A stretch of 64,000 nucleotides of DNA from JAZDCZ01 sp046757925 (GTDB taxonomy: Bacteria; Gemmatimonadota; Gemmatimonadetes; Gemmatimonadales; GWC2-71-9), in the NCBI GenBank assembly GCA_046757925.1, contig JBHHZE010000011.1, forward strand, positions 10,176 to 74,175, in the 5' to 3' direction. Position 1 is the first letter of the stretch, and each line of letters begins with the position of its first letter. Of this stretch, positions 1-8,373 are shown in pieces. The translations under genes were made by a program, and so were the position numbers. The notes beneath the pieces were generated by a model, which was given only the letters and a program-made list of their open reading frames with translations, did no database searches and was not told the DNA's origin.

Positions 1-1202
1 CTGGACAGCTCGACTCGAATGGGAAATCGGCCTTGCAGCTCTGGGATCAGATCTGATGGCTTAGAAACGTGGAAAGCACCCGCCGCAATGAAGAGAACGT
101 GATCGCTGCGCACATAGCCATACTTGGTCTGAATCGTCGACCCTTCGACGATGGGTAGTAGATCTCGCTGCACTCCCTCGCGCGAAACGTCTGGCCCAGC
201 CTGCCCTCTTTCTCCCGCAATCTTGTCCAGTTCGTCAACGAATATGATGCCATGATTCTCCACGCGGTCGAGCGCTTCGTTCACAACGTCATCCATATCA
301 ACGAGCTTCTTCAACTCTTCGTCAATGAGCAGACGCCGGGCCTCGGCTATTCTGACGGTCCGCCGCTTCGTTCTCTTCGGCAGGAAATCCTGCAGCATTT
401 CTCCGAAGTTGACGTCCGGCGAATCCATGCCTGGCTGCGGCTGCATCATGTCGATGATCGGGAATACGTGCTGTGACACTTCCACTTCGACCTCGCGGTC
501 TTCCAATTTGCCATCCTTCAGCATCTTACGAAGCTTCTCGAGCGTACGACTGCGACGTTCGTCTCCCTCTGGTACATGGTCGGCGGGTTCCGGACGAACC
601 TCGCCACTGCTCGAAACGACAAACAGTGGTGGCGCCGGTTCTCCATCTGCATCTGGAGACACAGCACTCGTCTGATCTCGACTTTCCGGTGCCGGTGTGG
701 CTGCGGGCTCAGGTGGAATCGGAGGAGGAAGCAGCAATTCCACCAACCGGTCTTCAGCTCGTTGCTCTGCAATCGGATACACTTCGTCCTCACGTTCGCC
801 CCGCACCATGTTTATGGCAGCATCGACGAGATCGCGAATCATCGATTCAACATCCCGGCCCACGTAGCCGACCTCGGTGAATTTGGAGGCTTCGACCTTG
901 ATGAACGGGGCTCCTGCCAACCTGGCGAGCCGGCGCGCGATCTCCGTTTTGCCCACCCCGGTGGGGCCTATCATAATGATGTTATTCGGAAGTATCTCCT
1001 CGCGGATCTCTTCGGGCGCCTGTTGACGGCGCCAGCGATTACGTATGGCGATCGCCACTGCTTTCTTGGCGTCATGCTGACCGACGATATAGCGATCTAG
1101 TTCGATCACGATCTGCTTCGGCGGCAGCTCCTCGAGCCACGGGAGCGCATCCGGGCCCTTGTCGGCTATTTGCAACTTCGGTTCAGATATGTTCGACTCC
1201 AT
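1..1202 (-). CDS. hslU: HslU, ATPase subunit of HslUV protease (3' end outside window)
   Basis: AAA+ unfoldase that feeds substrates to the HslV peptidase in the cytoplasm. The frame stays open from ATG at 1202 to the window edge, about 400 codons against roughly 440-490 for the family, so only the C-terminal end is missing. Walker A GPTGVGKT lies near residues 79-86, Walker B IIFVDELDK follows the I domain, and the family signature GPDVSREGVQRDLLP is present. The I domain carries an extra Pro/Glu/Ala-rich stretch of about 45 residues not found in the E. coli protein. It starts 27 bases after hslV and is the last visible gene of a topA-trmFO-xerC-hslV-hslU run. Confidence 0.97.
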   Translation of the reverse strand, partial: MESNISEPKLQIADKGPDALPWLEELPPKQIVIELDRYIVGQHDAKKAVAIAIRNRWRRQQAPEEIREEILPNNIIMIGPTGVGKTEIARRLARLAGAPFIKVEASKFTEVGYVGRDVESMIRDLVDAAINMVRGEREDEVYPIAEQRAEDRLVELLLPPPIPPEPAATPAPESRDQTSAVSPDADGEPAPPLFVVSSSGEVRPEPADHVPEGDERRSRTLEKLRKMLKDGKLEDREVEVEVSQHVFPIIDMMQPQPGMDSPDVNFGEMLQDFLPKRTKRRTVRIAEARRLLIDEELKKLVDMDDVVNEALDRVENHGIIFVDELDKIAGERGQAGPDVSREGVQRDLLPIVEGSTIQTKYGYVRSDHVLFIAAGAFHVSKPSDLIPELQGRFPIRVELS

Positions 1203-1229
1203 AGCATCTACTCGTACAGGAGAAAGCCG

Positions 1230-1775
1230 TCACTTCAGTTCGAGAATATTGATGTTCTTGTTGGTGTACACACAAATATCTGCCGCTATCTCCAAACTTC
1301 GGTGAACTATGTCCCTGGCCGACAATTCACAGCTCGCCCGCAACGCACGCGCCGCAGCAAGCGCGTAGTTGCCGCCGCTCCCGATTGCCACTATTCCGTC
1401 ATCCGGTTCGATCAACTCGCCACTACCGCTCACGATGAAAGAGTGTTCCTTATCACTAACCGCAAGCAGCGCTTCCAGCCGACGCAGTACACGATCGCTG
1501 CGCCACTCTTTGGCCAGTTCGACTACCGCCCGTGACAGGTTGCCTGGGGACCGTTTCAGTTTCTCCTCGAACTTCTCGAACAACGTAAATGCATCCGCCG
1601 CAGCTCCGGCAAACCCCGCGAGTACCTTGCCCTCACCAAGTTCTCTAACCTTGCTGGCGTTGGCTTTCATGACTGTCTCGCCTACCGTGACCTGTCCATC
1701 ACCGCCCATCGCCACTGTCCCTGCCTGACACACGCCGAGAATGGTGGTGCTACGAACAACTGAACCTTGCCGCAT
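1230..1775 (-). CDS. hslV: HslV, peptidase subunit of HslUV protease
   Basis: Proteasome-like threonine peptidase (181 aa) that forms the proteolytic core of HslUV. The catalytic N-terminal Thr sits in STTILGV, preceded by nine residues (MRQGSVVRS) that must be removed to expose Thr10; E. coli HslV loses only the initiator Met. GGDGQVT, TVMK, GFAGAAADAFTLFE and the closing AADICVYTN are family hallmarks. It lies 48 bases after xerC and directly before hslU, the usual order for this protease pair. Identity is secure; processing of the short propeptide is inferred. Confidence 0.97.
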   Translation of the reverse strand: MRQGSVVRSTTILGVCQAGTVAMGGDGQVTVGETVMKANASKVRELGEGKVLAGFAGAAADAFTLFEKFEEKLKRSPGNLSRAVVELAKEWRSDRVLRRLEALLAVSDKEHSFIVSGSGELIEPDDGIVAIGSGGNYALAAARALRASCELSARDIVHRSLEIAADICVYTNKNINILELK

Positions 1776-1823
1776 GGTTTCTTCCTGGTCCTCCAGTCCT
1801 GCCGTTTCAGCAACCTTGATGCG

Positions 1824-2756
1824 TCACGCTCGAGGGTGTGCTTGGTGATAGATGCGCTTGAGCCGTTCCACGCTGGTGTGCGTGTAGATCTGTGTTGTGC
1901 TCAGTGACGCGTGTCCCAATAGCTCCTGAACGGCTCGCAAGTCCGCCCCCGCATCTAGCAGGTGGGTGGCGAAACTGTGCCTCATACTGTGCACCTTGAA
2001 GCCCGAGCATTCATCGAGCACTCTAAGGTATTGCCTGACTATGTGCTGTACTCCCCTCACCGAAAGCCTGCTCCCCTTCATCGAAAGGAACACAGCTCGT
2101 CGGTCCCCTCTCGAACTCACTCGTGCCAATAGATCGTCGCGCTCCATGTAATATCGTCTCAACGCCCGGACCGCGTGAGCCCCAATCGGTACTATCCTCT
2201 CCTTTTTCCCTTTTCCCCGCAACCGCACCTGCTCAGATACAATGTCTATGTGTGATAGGTCGAGACCGGACAACTCTGAGAGTCGCATTCCTGTAGAGTA
2301 AAACATCTCCAGAATAGCCAAGTCGCGAATGGACTTGAAACCTCCATCCGCAGCTAGAGACTCCGCATACTCGAACATCAGGTCAACCTGGGCCCGATCG
2401 AGAACCGCCGGAAGTTTCTTGTCGAGCTTTGGAAGACGGACGCTCGCCGCAGGGTCGGCCTCGATTCCATAGCGGGTACTCAAGAATCGATAGAATGTCC
2501 GAAGCGCAGAGATGGCACGGGTCACCGACCGCTTCGCAAGACCGCGACGATTCAGTTCCCCCATGAATCCTCGGACTGCCAGCCGATCGACCGACATCCA
2601 GTTCCATGTCGAGCGGCCGCCGAAATATTCGTCGCAGAATTCGCAGAAACTACGAATGTCCCGGCAGTACGCCTTGACTGTATACGGGGAATCGTTGCGC
2701 TCGTTCGCCAGAAAGTTGCGGAATGCGTCAACTTCTGGTCGATCTTCAGGATTCAT
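1824..2756 (-). CDS. xerC: Tyrosine recombinase XerC/XerD family
   Basis: Site-specific recombinase, 310 aa, expected to resolve chromosome dimers at a dif-like site. An N-terminal SAM-like core-binding domain (about residues 8-95) precedes the catalytic domain. All catalytic residues are visible: Arg158 in STGMRLSEL, Lys182 in GKGKKERIVP, His256 and Arg259 in HSMRHSFATH, His282 in LGHASL and nucleophile Tyr291. The ATG start overlaps the trmFO stop by 4 bases (ATGA). In Firmicutes the gene at this place (codV/xerC) also sits between trmFO and hslV, which favours XerC over XerD, although sequence alone cannot fully separate them. Confidence 0.93.
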   Translation of the reverse strand: MNPEDRPEVDAFRNFLANERNDSPYTVKAYCRDIRSFCEFCDEYFGGRSTWNWMSVDRLAVRGFMGELNRRGLAKRSVTRAISALRTFYRFLSTRYGIEADPAASVRLPKLDKKLPAVLDRAQVDLMFEYAESLAADGGFKSIRDLAILEMFYSTGMRLSELSGLDLSHIDIVSEQVRLRGKGKKERIVPIGAHAVRALRRYYMERDDLLARVSSRGDRRAVFLSMKGSRLSVRGVQHIVRQYLRVLDECSGFKVHSMRHSFATHLLDAGADLRAVQELLGHASLSTTQIYTHTSVERLKRIYHQAHPRA

Positions 2757-4066
2757 GTAGGTATGCTCATGAGTCGCTCCGCAAACCCGCGCATCTCCGC
2801 CAAAGCTCTCTCGGCCAACAGGAGTCGTTTCCGACGCTTATCGCGTATCCGTTCATCGAGCGGGGGCAGCAGCCCAAAGTTGGCATTCATGGGTTGGAAG
2901 TTATTGGGGTCGGCGCGATTCACGTATCGCAGCAATCCACCGAGCATCGTGGTGGGCGGTGGGATGGCCGGTGGCATGTCATCCAGCAAACGCGCCAGAT
3001 TCACACCTGCAAGGAGACCTGTGGCAAGCGATTCCGTATAGCCTTCCACCCCTACTATCTGACCGGCAAAAATCAGACGAGGATCGTCCTTCGTTGAAAG
3101 ATGTGGCGTCAGCGCTGCCGGAGTGTTCAAGTATGTATTCCGGTGAATGCTCCCGTAACGGAAGAATTCGGCGTCGGAAAGACCCGGTAGCCTGCGCAGG
3201 ATTCTCTGCTGCTCCGGAATCTTGAGTCTGGTTTGAAATCCGACCAGGTTCCACATCTGCCCGGCTCGGTCCTCCTGCCTCAGCTGCACCACGGCGAACG
3301 GCTCCTTGCCGGTTCGTGGATCCGGCAGGCCGACCGGCTTCATAGGCCCAAACCGGAGAGTGTCTCTACCCCGCGATGCCATTTCCTCGACCGGCAGACA
3401 GCCCTCGAAATAAGGGGTCTCGTCGAAATCGTGCCCACGATATTGATCGCCCCCGACCAGGGCATCCACCAAATCATAATACTGGTCACGATCCAGGGGC
3501 ACGTTCAGATAGTCGTCGCCATCGCCCTTGCCGTATCGCGAAAGGCGGTACAACGGGGAATAGTCGAGCGAATCGGCGGCGACGATCGGTGCGATCGCGT
3601 CGTAGAACGCAAGCGCATCCAGTCCCAGATACTCCTTGATGCTCCTCGCCAACTCCGGCGACGTAAGTGGTCCCGTCGCCACGACCGCCGGACTGGGAAG
3701 ATCCGCGATGTGAGCCCGACTTACCTCGATGTTGGGATGCTCCGACACCCGAACGGTAACTGCGCGGCTGAACTCGTCGCGGTCCACCGTGAGAGCGGCA
3801 CCTCCGGGAATTCGAACGGTATCGGCCACACTCAGCAACAGACTGCCCAGTATCCGCAACTCCGCCTTCAGCAGCCCGTGCGCGTTTACCAGCTGCATGG
3901 ACTTGAAACTGTTGCTGCACACGATCTCGGCAAGTCGGTCGGTCTTGTGCGCTTCGGTTCGTGCTAACGGCCGCATTTCGCAAAGCCGTACAGCCACCCC
4001 TCGCTCAGCCAGCGCCCAGGCAGCCTCACACCCCGCGAGGCCGCCGCCAATCACCATCGCGTTCAC
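2753..4066 (-). CDS. trmFO: Methylenetetrahydrofolate--tRNA-(uracil-54) methyltransferase TrmFO
   Basis: Folate- and FAD-dependent enzyme that forms ribothymidine at position 54 in the T loop of tRNA. The 437-aa length is typical. The N-terminal Rossmann motif VIGGGLAGCEAA binds FAD, EMRPLARTEAHKTD and EIVCSNSFKS are family motifs, and the C-terminal part carries IFAGQIVGVEGYTES. The GTG at 4066 overlaps the topA stop (GTGA); an in-frame ATG at 4057, with AAGGTGA just upstream, is an equally good start. It is translationally coupled to both topA and xerC. Confidence 0.96.
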   Translation of the reverse strand: MNAMVIGGGLAGCEAAWALAERGVAVRLCEMRPLARTEAHKTDRLAEIVCSNSFKSMQLVNAHGLLKAELRILGSLLLSVADTVRIPGGAALTVDRDEFSRAVTVRVSEHPNIEVSRAHIADLPSPAVVATGPLTSPELARSIKEYLGLDALAFYDAIAPIVAADSLDYSPLYRLSRYGKGDGDDYLNVPLDRDQYYDLVDALVGGDQYRGHDFDETPYFEGCLPVEEMASRGRDTLRFGPMKPVGLPDPRTGKEPFAVVQLRQEDRAGQMWNLVGFQTRLKIPEQQRILRRLPGLSDAEFFRYGSIHRNTYLNTPAALTPHLSTKDDPRLIFAGQIVGVEGYTESLATGLLAGVNLARLLDDMPPAIPPPTTMLGGLLRYVNRADPNNFQPMNANFGLLPPLDERIRDKRRKRLLLAERALAEMRGFAERLMSIPT

Positions 4067-6324
4067 CTTGATGTCGCTGTTTCTACGCTCTCCGGAACGA
4101 ATTCATGCTCGCAGTCCATGCATCGCCGATACTCACCGCGCACCTTGGTGGAGCGCTTCTCCGCGCCGACGTATCCGCATGACGGACATACATCGGGTAC
4201 CGGTCGATACCAGGTTGAGAAGTCACATTTCGGATACCGTATGCAACCGAAGAACGACCGACCGCGCCGCGTTCGCCTTTCGGTCAGGTCACCAGAGCGA
4301 CAGCTAGGGCACTTCACGCCAAGCGGGACCGGGCGCGTGTGTTTGCACTTTGGATACTTCGTGCACGCTAGAAACTCGCCAAACCTGCCCGTCTTGATCA
4401 CCATCGCTGAACCGCATTCGGCACACATTTCACCGGTGGGACGGTCAGGTACCTTGTCCTGTTTCAGTGGCTTCGTATGACGGCACTCGGGATAGTTGGT
4501 GCAGGCGATGAACGGCCCAAACCTCCCGCTCTTAACCGAGAGTTTGCCGCCACACTCTGGGCAAGGTTCTTTCTCCAGATGCTCCACGTCGAAAGCCTCG
4601 CGAATCATCGCCTCCGTATCGACATTCTCCAGAGCTTTGGCAAACGGAGCGTAGAAGGCCTCCAAGACCGCACTCCACTTTATCTCCCCTTCTTCGACCC
4701 GGTCGAGCTCGTTTTCCATTGCCGAAGTGAACTCGACGTTGAAGATGTCGGGGAATCGGCTGATCAGCACACGGGTGACGGTCTCTCCCAACTCCGTCGT
4801 ATGGAACCGCTTATTCGTGATCCGAACGTACTCTCGGTCCCGGAGTGTCGAGATGATACTACTGTACGTGCTGGGCCGCCCAATTCCGAGTGTTTCCAGT
4901 TCCTTGACGAGACTGGCTTCACTATAGCGAGGAGGTGGCTCGGTGAAATGCTGCTTCGGAGCAATCTCGAGCACGACCGCCTCATCACCCTTCTTCAGTG
5001 GCGGCAGTGGATCGAGATCCTCGAACGTTTGTCCCTCCTCAACCTCCTTGGCCTCAGCATACACGGCGTGGAAACCGTCGAAGACGGGTACAGACCCCGT
5101 GGCTCGGAACAGATGGCGACCGATCTTGAAGTCGAGCGTCATGGTATCGTAGACCGCCGGCGTCATTTGCGATGCCACGAACCTGCGCCATACCAAACGA
5201 TAGAGCTTGAATTGGTCCGCCGTCAGGTGCTTGCGAATCAGTTCCGGAATTCGCGCAACGTCAGTTGGTCTGATCGCCTCATGGGCTTCCTGCGCACGAG
5301 CGGATTTTTTTGTCCTGTAGGCGTTTGGTTTTGCTGGCAGGTATTTCTTGTCGTACTTCCGTGCGATGAACGACCGCACTTGATCAATCGCGCTCGAGCC
5401 TACACGAACCGAATCGGTTCGCATGTATGTGATCAAACCAACAGCCCCCTCCGCTCCCAACTCTATCCCTTCATACAGCTGCTGAGCACACGCCATCGTG
5501 CGCTTTGCCGAGAATCCCAGTCGCTTGGCCGCCTCCTGTTGCAGTGTACTCGTGATGAACGGCGGTGCCGGTCTTTTCTTCCGCTGCTTCTTCGCAACGT
5601 CCGATACGATGAACTTCTTGTGTTTGACGGCTGCCAGAATCTTCTTCGCCGCCTTTTCAGAACCGATCTCCGGCTTCTTGTCACCGATCTTGTGGAGCTT
5701 GGCGGTAAACTTCTTCTCCAACGCCTGCAGCTCTGCTTCGATCGACCAGTATTCGACGGGCTTGAAGTCGCGAATTTCACGCTCCCGCTCCACAATCAGC
5801 CTGAGAGCGACGGTCTGCACCCGGCCAGCGGAAAGTCCGGCTTTAACCGACTTCCATAGCAGAGGACTCGCCTTGTAGCCCACCAGACGATCGAGAATTC
5901 GACGAGCCTGTTGTGCCTCAACCTTCCGTTCATCTATCTCCGACGGGCGATCCATGGCCGTCGCGACCGCATCACGGGTGATCTCGTGAAACAGGACACG
6001 GTGTATGGATCCACCGTCGTCAAGCTGCTCGGCCACATGCCATGAGATAGCCTCCCCTTCACGGTCTGGGTCGGTGGCCAGGTAAATGGCAGACGCACTC
6101 TTGGCTGAGCGCTTGAGGTCGGCTAGCGTTTTTCCCTTGCCACGGATGGTGACGTATTTCGGCCGGAATCCCTTGTCCACCTCGACGCCAAGCTCGCGCT
6201 GCGGCAGATCGCGCAAGTGACCGACCGTGGCCTTGACTGCATATCCCTTACCCAGGTACTTGCCAATCGTCTTAGCCTTGGTCGGTGATTCGACTATCAC
6301 CAGGGCCTTCTTCTTAGCCGCCAT
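4063..6324 (-). CDS. topA: DNA topoisomerase I (type IA)
   Basis: Relaxes negative supercoils through a 5'-phosphotyrosine intermediate. The 753-aa protein has an N-terminal Toprim domain (VESPTKAKTI near residue 11, DPDREGE at 85-91), the active-site Tyr300 in GLITYMRTDSVR, and four C-terminal four-cysteine zinc ribbons; the last (CPSCGYVG...CMDC) diverges from the first three. The frame extends upstream, but ATG at 6324 is preferred: TGGAGA lies about seven bases before it and MAAKKKALVIVESPTKAKT matches family N-termini. It begins the topA-trmFO-xerC-hslVU block and is separated from aroK by about 200 bases. Confidence 0.97.
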   Translation of the reverse strand: MAAKKKALVIVESPTKAKTIGKYLGKGYAVKATVGHLRDLPQRELGVEVDKGFRPKYVTIRGKGKTLADLKRSAKSASAIYLATDPDREGEAISWHVAEQLDDGGSIHRVLFHEITRDAVATAMDRPSEIDERKVEAQQARRILDRLVGYKASPLLWKSVKAGLSAGRVQTVALRLIVEREREIRDFKPVEYWSIEAELQALEKKFTAKLHKIGDKKPEIGSEKAAKKILAAVKHKKFIVSDVAKKQRKKRPAPPFITSTLQQEAAKRLGFSAKRTMACAQQLYEGIELGAEGAVGLITYMRTDSVRVGSSAIDQVRSFIARKYDKKYLPAKPNAYRTKKSARAQEAHEAIRPTDVARIPELIRKHLTADQFKLYRLVWRRFVASQMTPAVYDTMTLDFKIGRHLFRATGSVPVFDGFHAVYAEAKEVEEGQTFEDLDPLPPLKKGDEAVVLEIAPKQHFTEPPPRYSEASLVKELETLGIGRPSTYSSIISTLRDREYVRITNKRFHTTELGETVTRVLISRFPDIFNVEFTSAMENELDRVEEGEIKWSAVLEAFYAPFAKALENVDTEAMIREAFDVEHLEKEPCPECGGKLSVKSGRFGPFIACTNYPECRHTKPLKQDKVPDRPTGEMCAECGSAMVIKTGRFGEFLACTKYPKCKHTRPVPLGVKCPSCRSGDLTERRTRRGRSFFGCIRYPKCDFSTWYRPVPDVCPSCGYVGAEKRSTKVRGEYRRCMDCEHEFVPESVETATSR

Positions 6325-6405
6325 CGTTCTCCATTTCATCTGCCACACTTCTGTAACACGGTGCCATCAACCAGCTATCAACAACCTGTACAGAAGTGAG
6401 CGAAA

Positions 6406-6438
6406 GGCCTAGTGGGAATCCGTCGTCCGGCCTAGGCC
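6406..6438 (-). terminator. Possible terminator after aroC-aroK
   Basis: Inverted repeat GGCCTAG/CTAGGCC with a loop of about 19 bases; on the minus strand it is followed by a short T-run (TTTCG). It lies between the aroK stop and the topA start, where transcription of the aro pair should end. The long loop and weak T-run keep confidence low. Confidence 0.35.
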
Positions 6439-6522
6439 CATCGGATAACCGTATGATTTATAAATGCTTACCGGCCACGGACCGCCTCGCCAGGCCACGT
6501 GGACGGGGGAGCATATTTATCG

Positions 6523-7035
6523 TTAACCGCGGGTCAGCGCAAGCGCAACCACGGCATCCGCTACCTCGGCAACACTCTTGAAGTCGGTTGAGATTCGGCA
6601 CTGACACCGTGAATAGAACGGTTCCCGTTCGGCAAGCAGTCCTCTGAGGCGTGCTAGCAGATCTCCATCGTTCAGCAACGGCCGCGTGCTGTCACCCTCC
6701 AGCCTACCTGCCGAGACCTCAGGACTCGTTTCCAGATACACCGTCAGCGCCCGGCTCTTCAACCCAGCCAGATTGTTGGGTTGAGCGGCCCAACCACCGC
6801 CGGGAACGATGACTGCCGGAGGCTCCTGCAGGGCGCGAAGCGTTTCTTCACGTTCCATCGCACGGAACTCAGCCTCACCGATGGAAGCAAAGAGCTCACT
6901 GATCTTTTGACCGGTTCGCCGCTCAATGATGCTGTCGATGTCGAATAGCCGGCTGGTGAGTTTCCGCGCTAGGAGTCTACCAACACTCGACTTCCCCGAG
7001 CCGGAAGGGCCTACCAGTACCACGTGACACCTCAA
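6523..7035 (-). CDS. aroK: Shikimate kinase
   Basis: Phosphorylates shikimate at the 3-hydroxyl with ATP, the fifth step of the chorismate pathway. At 170 aa it has normal length. It shows the Walker A GPSGSGKSS, the shikimate-binding DIDSIIERRTG, FRAMEREE, PGGGW and TRPLL motifs. The annotated TTG at 7035 overlaps the aroC stop (TTGA); a GTG at 7023 with GAGGT just upstream is an alternative start that removes only four residues. It is translationally coupled to aroC. Confidence 0.95.
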   Translation of the reverse strand: MRCHVVLVGPSGSGKSSVGRLLARKLTSRLFDIDSIIERRTGQKISELFASIGEAEFRAMEREETLRALQEPPAVIVPGGGWAAQPNNLAGLKSRALTVYLETSPEVSAGRLEGDSTRPLLNDGDLLARLRGLLAEREPFYSRCQCRISTDFKSVAEVADAVVALALTRG

Positions 7036-8237
7036 TCTTCTTTCGCTCCCAGTTTACTCCAGCGCGCATCCAGCGCCTCGAGGTAGCGCTCATAGTTGTC
7101 ACGCATTTCCACGAGGGAGTCGCCGCCGAATTTCTCAGACATTGCATCAGCCAGCACCAACGCAGCCATAGCCTCGGCGATCACTCCCATCGCCGGCACG
7201 GCTGTAACGTCCGAGCGCTCTGACTGGGCTTTTGCCTCTCCGCCGGTCTCGATGTTCACGGTATCGAGCGGCCGCCGCAGCGTAGATATCGGCTTCATTG
7301 CCACTCTCAGCACTACCGGCTCACCCGTCGTCATTCCTCCCTCCAACCCACCGGCTCGATTGGTAACTCTACTTACTCCGCCCCTCGGAATCTCCTGGCT
7401 TCGCATGATTTCATCGTGGACCTGAGAACCCCTGGTTCTAGCCGCCTCAAAACCCATACCGATCTCAACGCCCTTGACCGCAGGAATGGACATGACCGCA
7501 CCGGCGAGCCGTCCATCCAGCTTACGATCCCACGATACGTGTGAGCCCAATCCCACGACTGCGCCAGAGACCACTATTTCTGCCACACCGCCCAACGTAT
7601 CCCGCTCCTTCATGGCAAGATCCACTGCCTTCACCATTGCTTCACTGGCATCCGGGTCCAAGCATCTGACCGGAGACACATCTGCTGCCTCGTTGAGTGG
7701 GTTGGGCAGTGCCGGCGGCACGTTAGCCTTCACCGGTCCCAACTCAATCACATGACTCCCTATCTCGACCCCGAACTCCTTCAGCAGCCGTCGGGCTACG
7801 GCACCACAAGCGACTCGCGCTGCGGTCTCGCGCGCGCTTGCGCGTTCGAGGATATCACGGGCATCGCTGCGCGCATACTTCAACACTCCGGCCAGGTCGG
7901 CATGTCCCGGCCTGGGCCTGGTCACCCGTCTACGTCGCTTCGCCGATTCGACCTCGTCGGGTTCGGCAGCCATCACGTCGACCCAGTTGTCCCAATCCCG
8001 GTTGCGAATCAGAAGGCCGATCGGAGAGCCGAGCGTCTCCCCCGCTCGAACGCCCGAGATGAACTCGACGGCATCGGACTCGATCTTCATTCTCGCTCCT
8101 CTTCCGTATCCCGCCATCCGGCGCCGGAGCTGATGGTCGATGTCGTCGGCTATCAATGGCAGGCCGGCAGGTACCCCCTCGAGGATCGCGACCAGGCCCT
8201 TACCATGTGACTCACCCGCGGTTGTGAATCTGATCAT
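7032..8237 (-). CDS. aroC: Chorismate synthase
   Basis: Converts 5-enolpyruvylshikimate-3-phosphate to chorismate using reduced FMN, the last shared step of aromatic amino acid and quinone precursor synthesis. The 401-aa protein opens with TTAGESHGKGL and carries RPGHADLAG and SARETAARVA, all family signatures. ATG at 8237 agrees with the usual N-terminus. The gene follows the large lipoprotein gene after a strong hairpin, so it probably has its own promoter, and it shares a transcript with aroK. Confidence 0.96.
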   Translation of the reverse strand: MIRFTTAGESHGKGLVAILEGVPAGLPLIADDIDHQLRRRMAGYGRGARMKIESDAVEFISGVRAGETLGSPIGLLIRNRDWDNWVDVMAAEPDEVESAKRRRRVTRPRPGHADLAGVLKYARSDARDILERASARETAARVACGAVARRLLKEFGVEIGSHVIELGPVKANVPPALPNPLNEAADVSPVRCLDPDASEAMVKAVDLAMKERDTLGGVAEIVVSGAVVGLGSHVSWDRKLDGRLAGAVMSIPAVKGVEIGMGFEAARTRGSQVHDEIMRSQEIPRGGVSRVTNRAGGLEGGMTTGEPVVLRVAMKPISTLRRPLDTVNIETGGEAKAQSERSDVTAVPAMGVIAEAMAALVLADAMSEKFGGDSLVEMRDNYERYLEALDARWSKLGAKED

Positions 8238-8301
8238 GATGATAACTCTAGCGCAGGGTGTCAGCCTACGCCAACAAAGTCTGTCATTGTGTTCAAACGA
8301 A

Positions 8302-8325
8302 CGAGCCCGGTTCAGGCCGGGCTCG
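8302..8325 (-). terminator. Hairpin terminator after the PilQ-linked lipoprotein gene
   Basis: Perfect inverted repeat CGAGCCCGG / CCGGGCTCG (9 bp) with a six-base loop, followed on the minus strand by TTCGTTTG. It lies about 50 bases past the stop of the lipoprotein gene and before aroC, so it most likely ends the pilM-to-lipoprotein transcript. Confidence 0.65.
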
Positions 8326-8373
8326 AGGATTGTCGCTACATGGGGTATGCAGCCCCACTGTTCACCAACGCGC

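Noticed and set aside
3233..3967. Plus-strand frame opposite trmFO
   Set aside because: Lies antisense to a conserved enzyme gene and shows no recognisable protein features.
4477..5859. Long plus-strand frame (460 codons) opposite topA
   Set aside because: It is entirely antisense to the certain topA gene, shows no protein motif, and its composition follows from the topA codon pattern.
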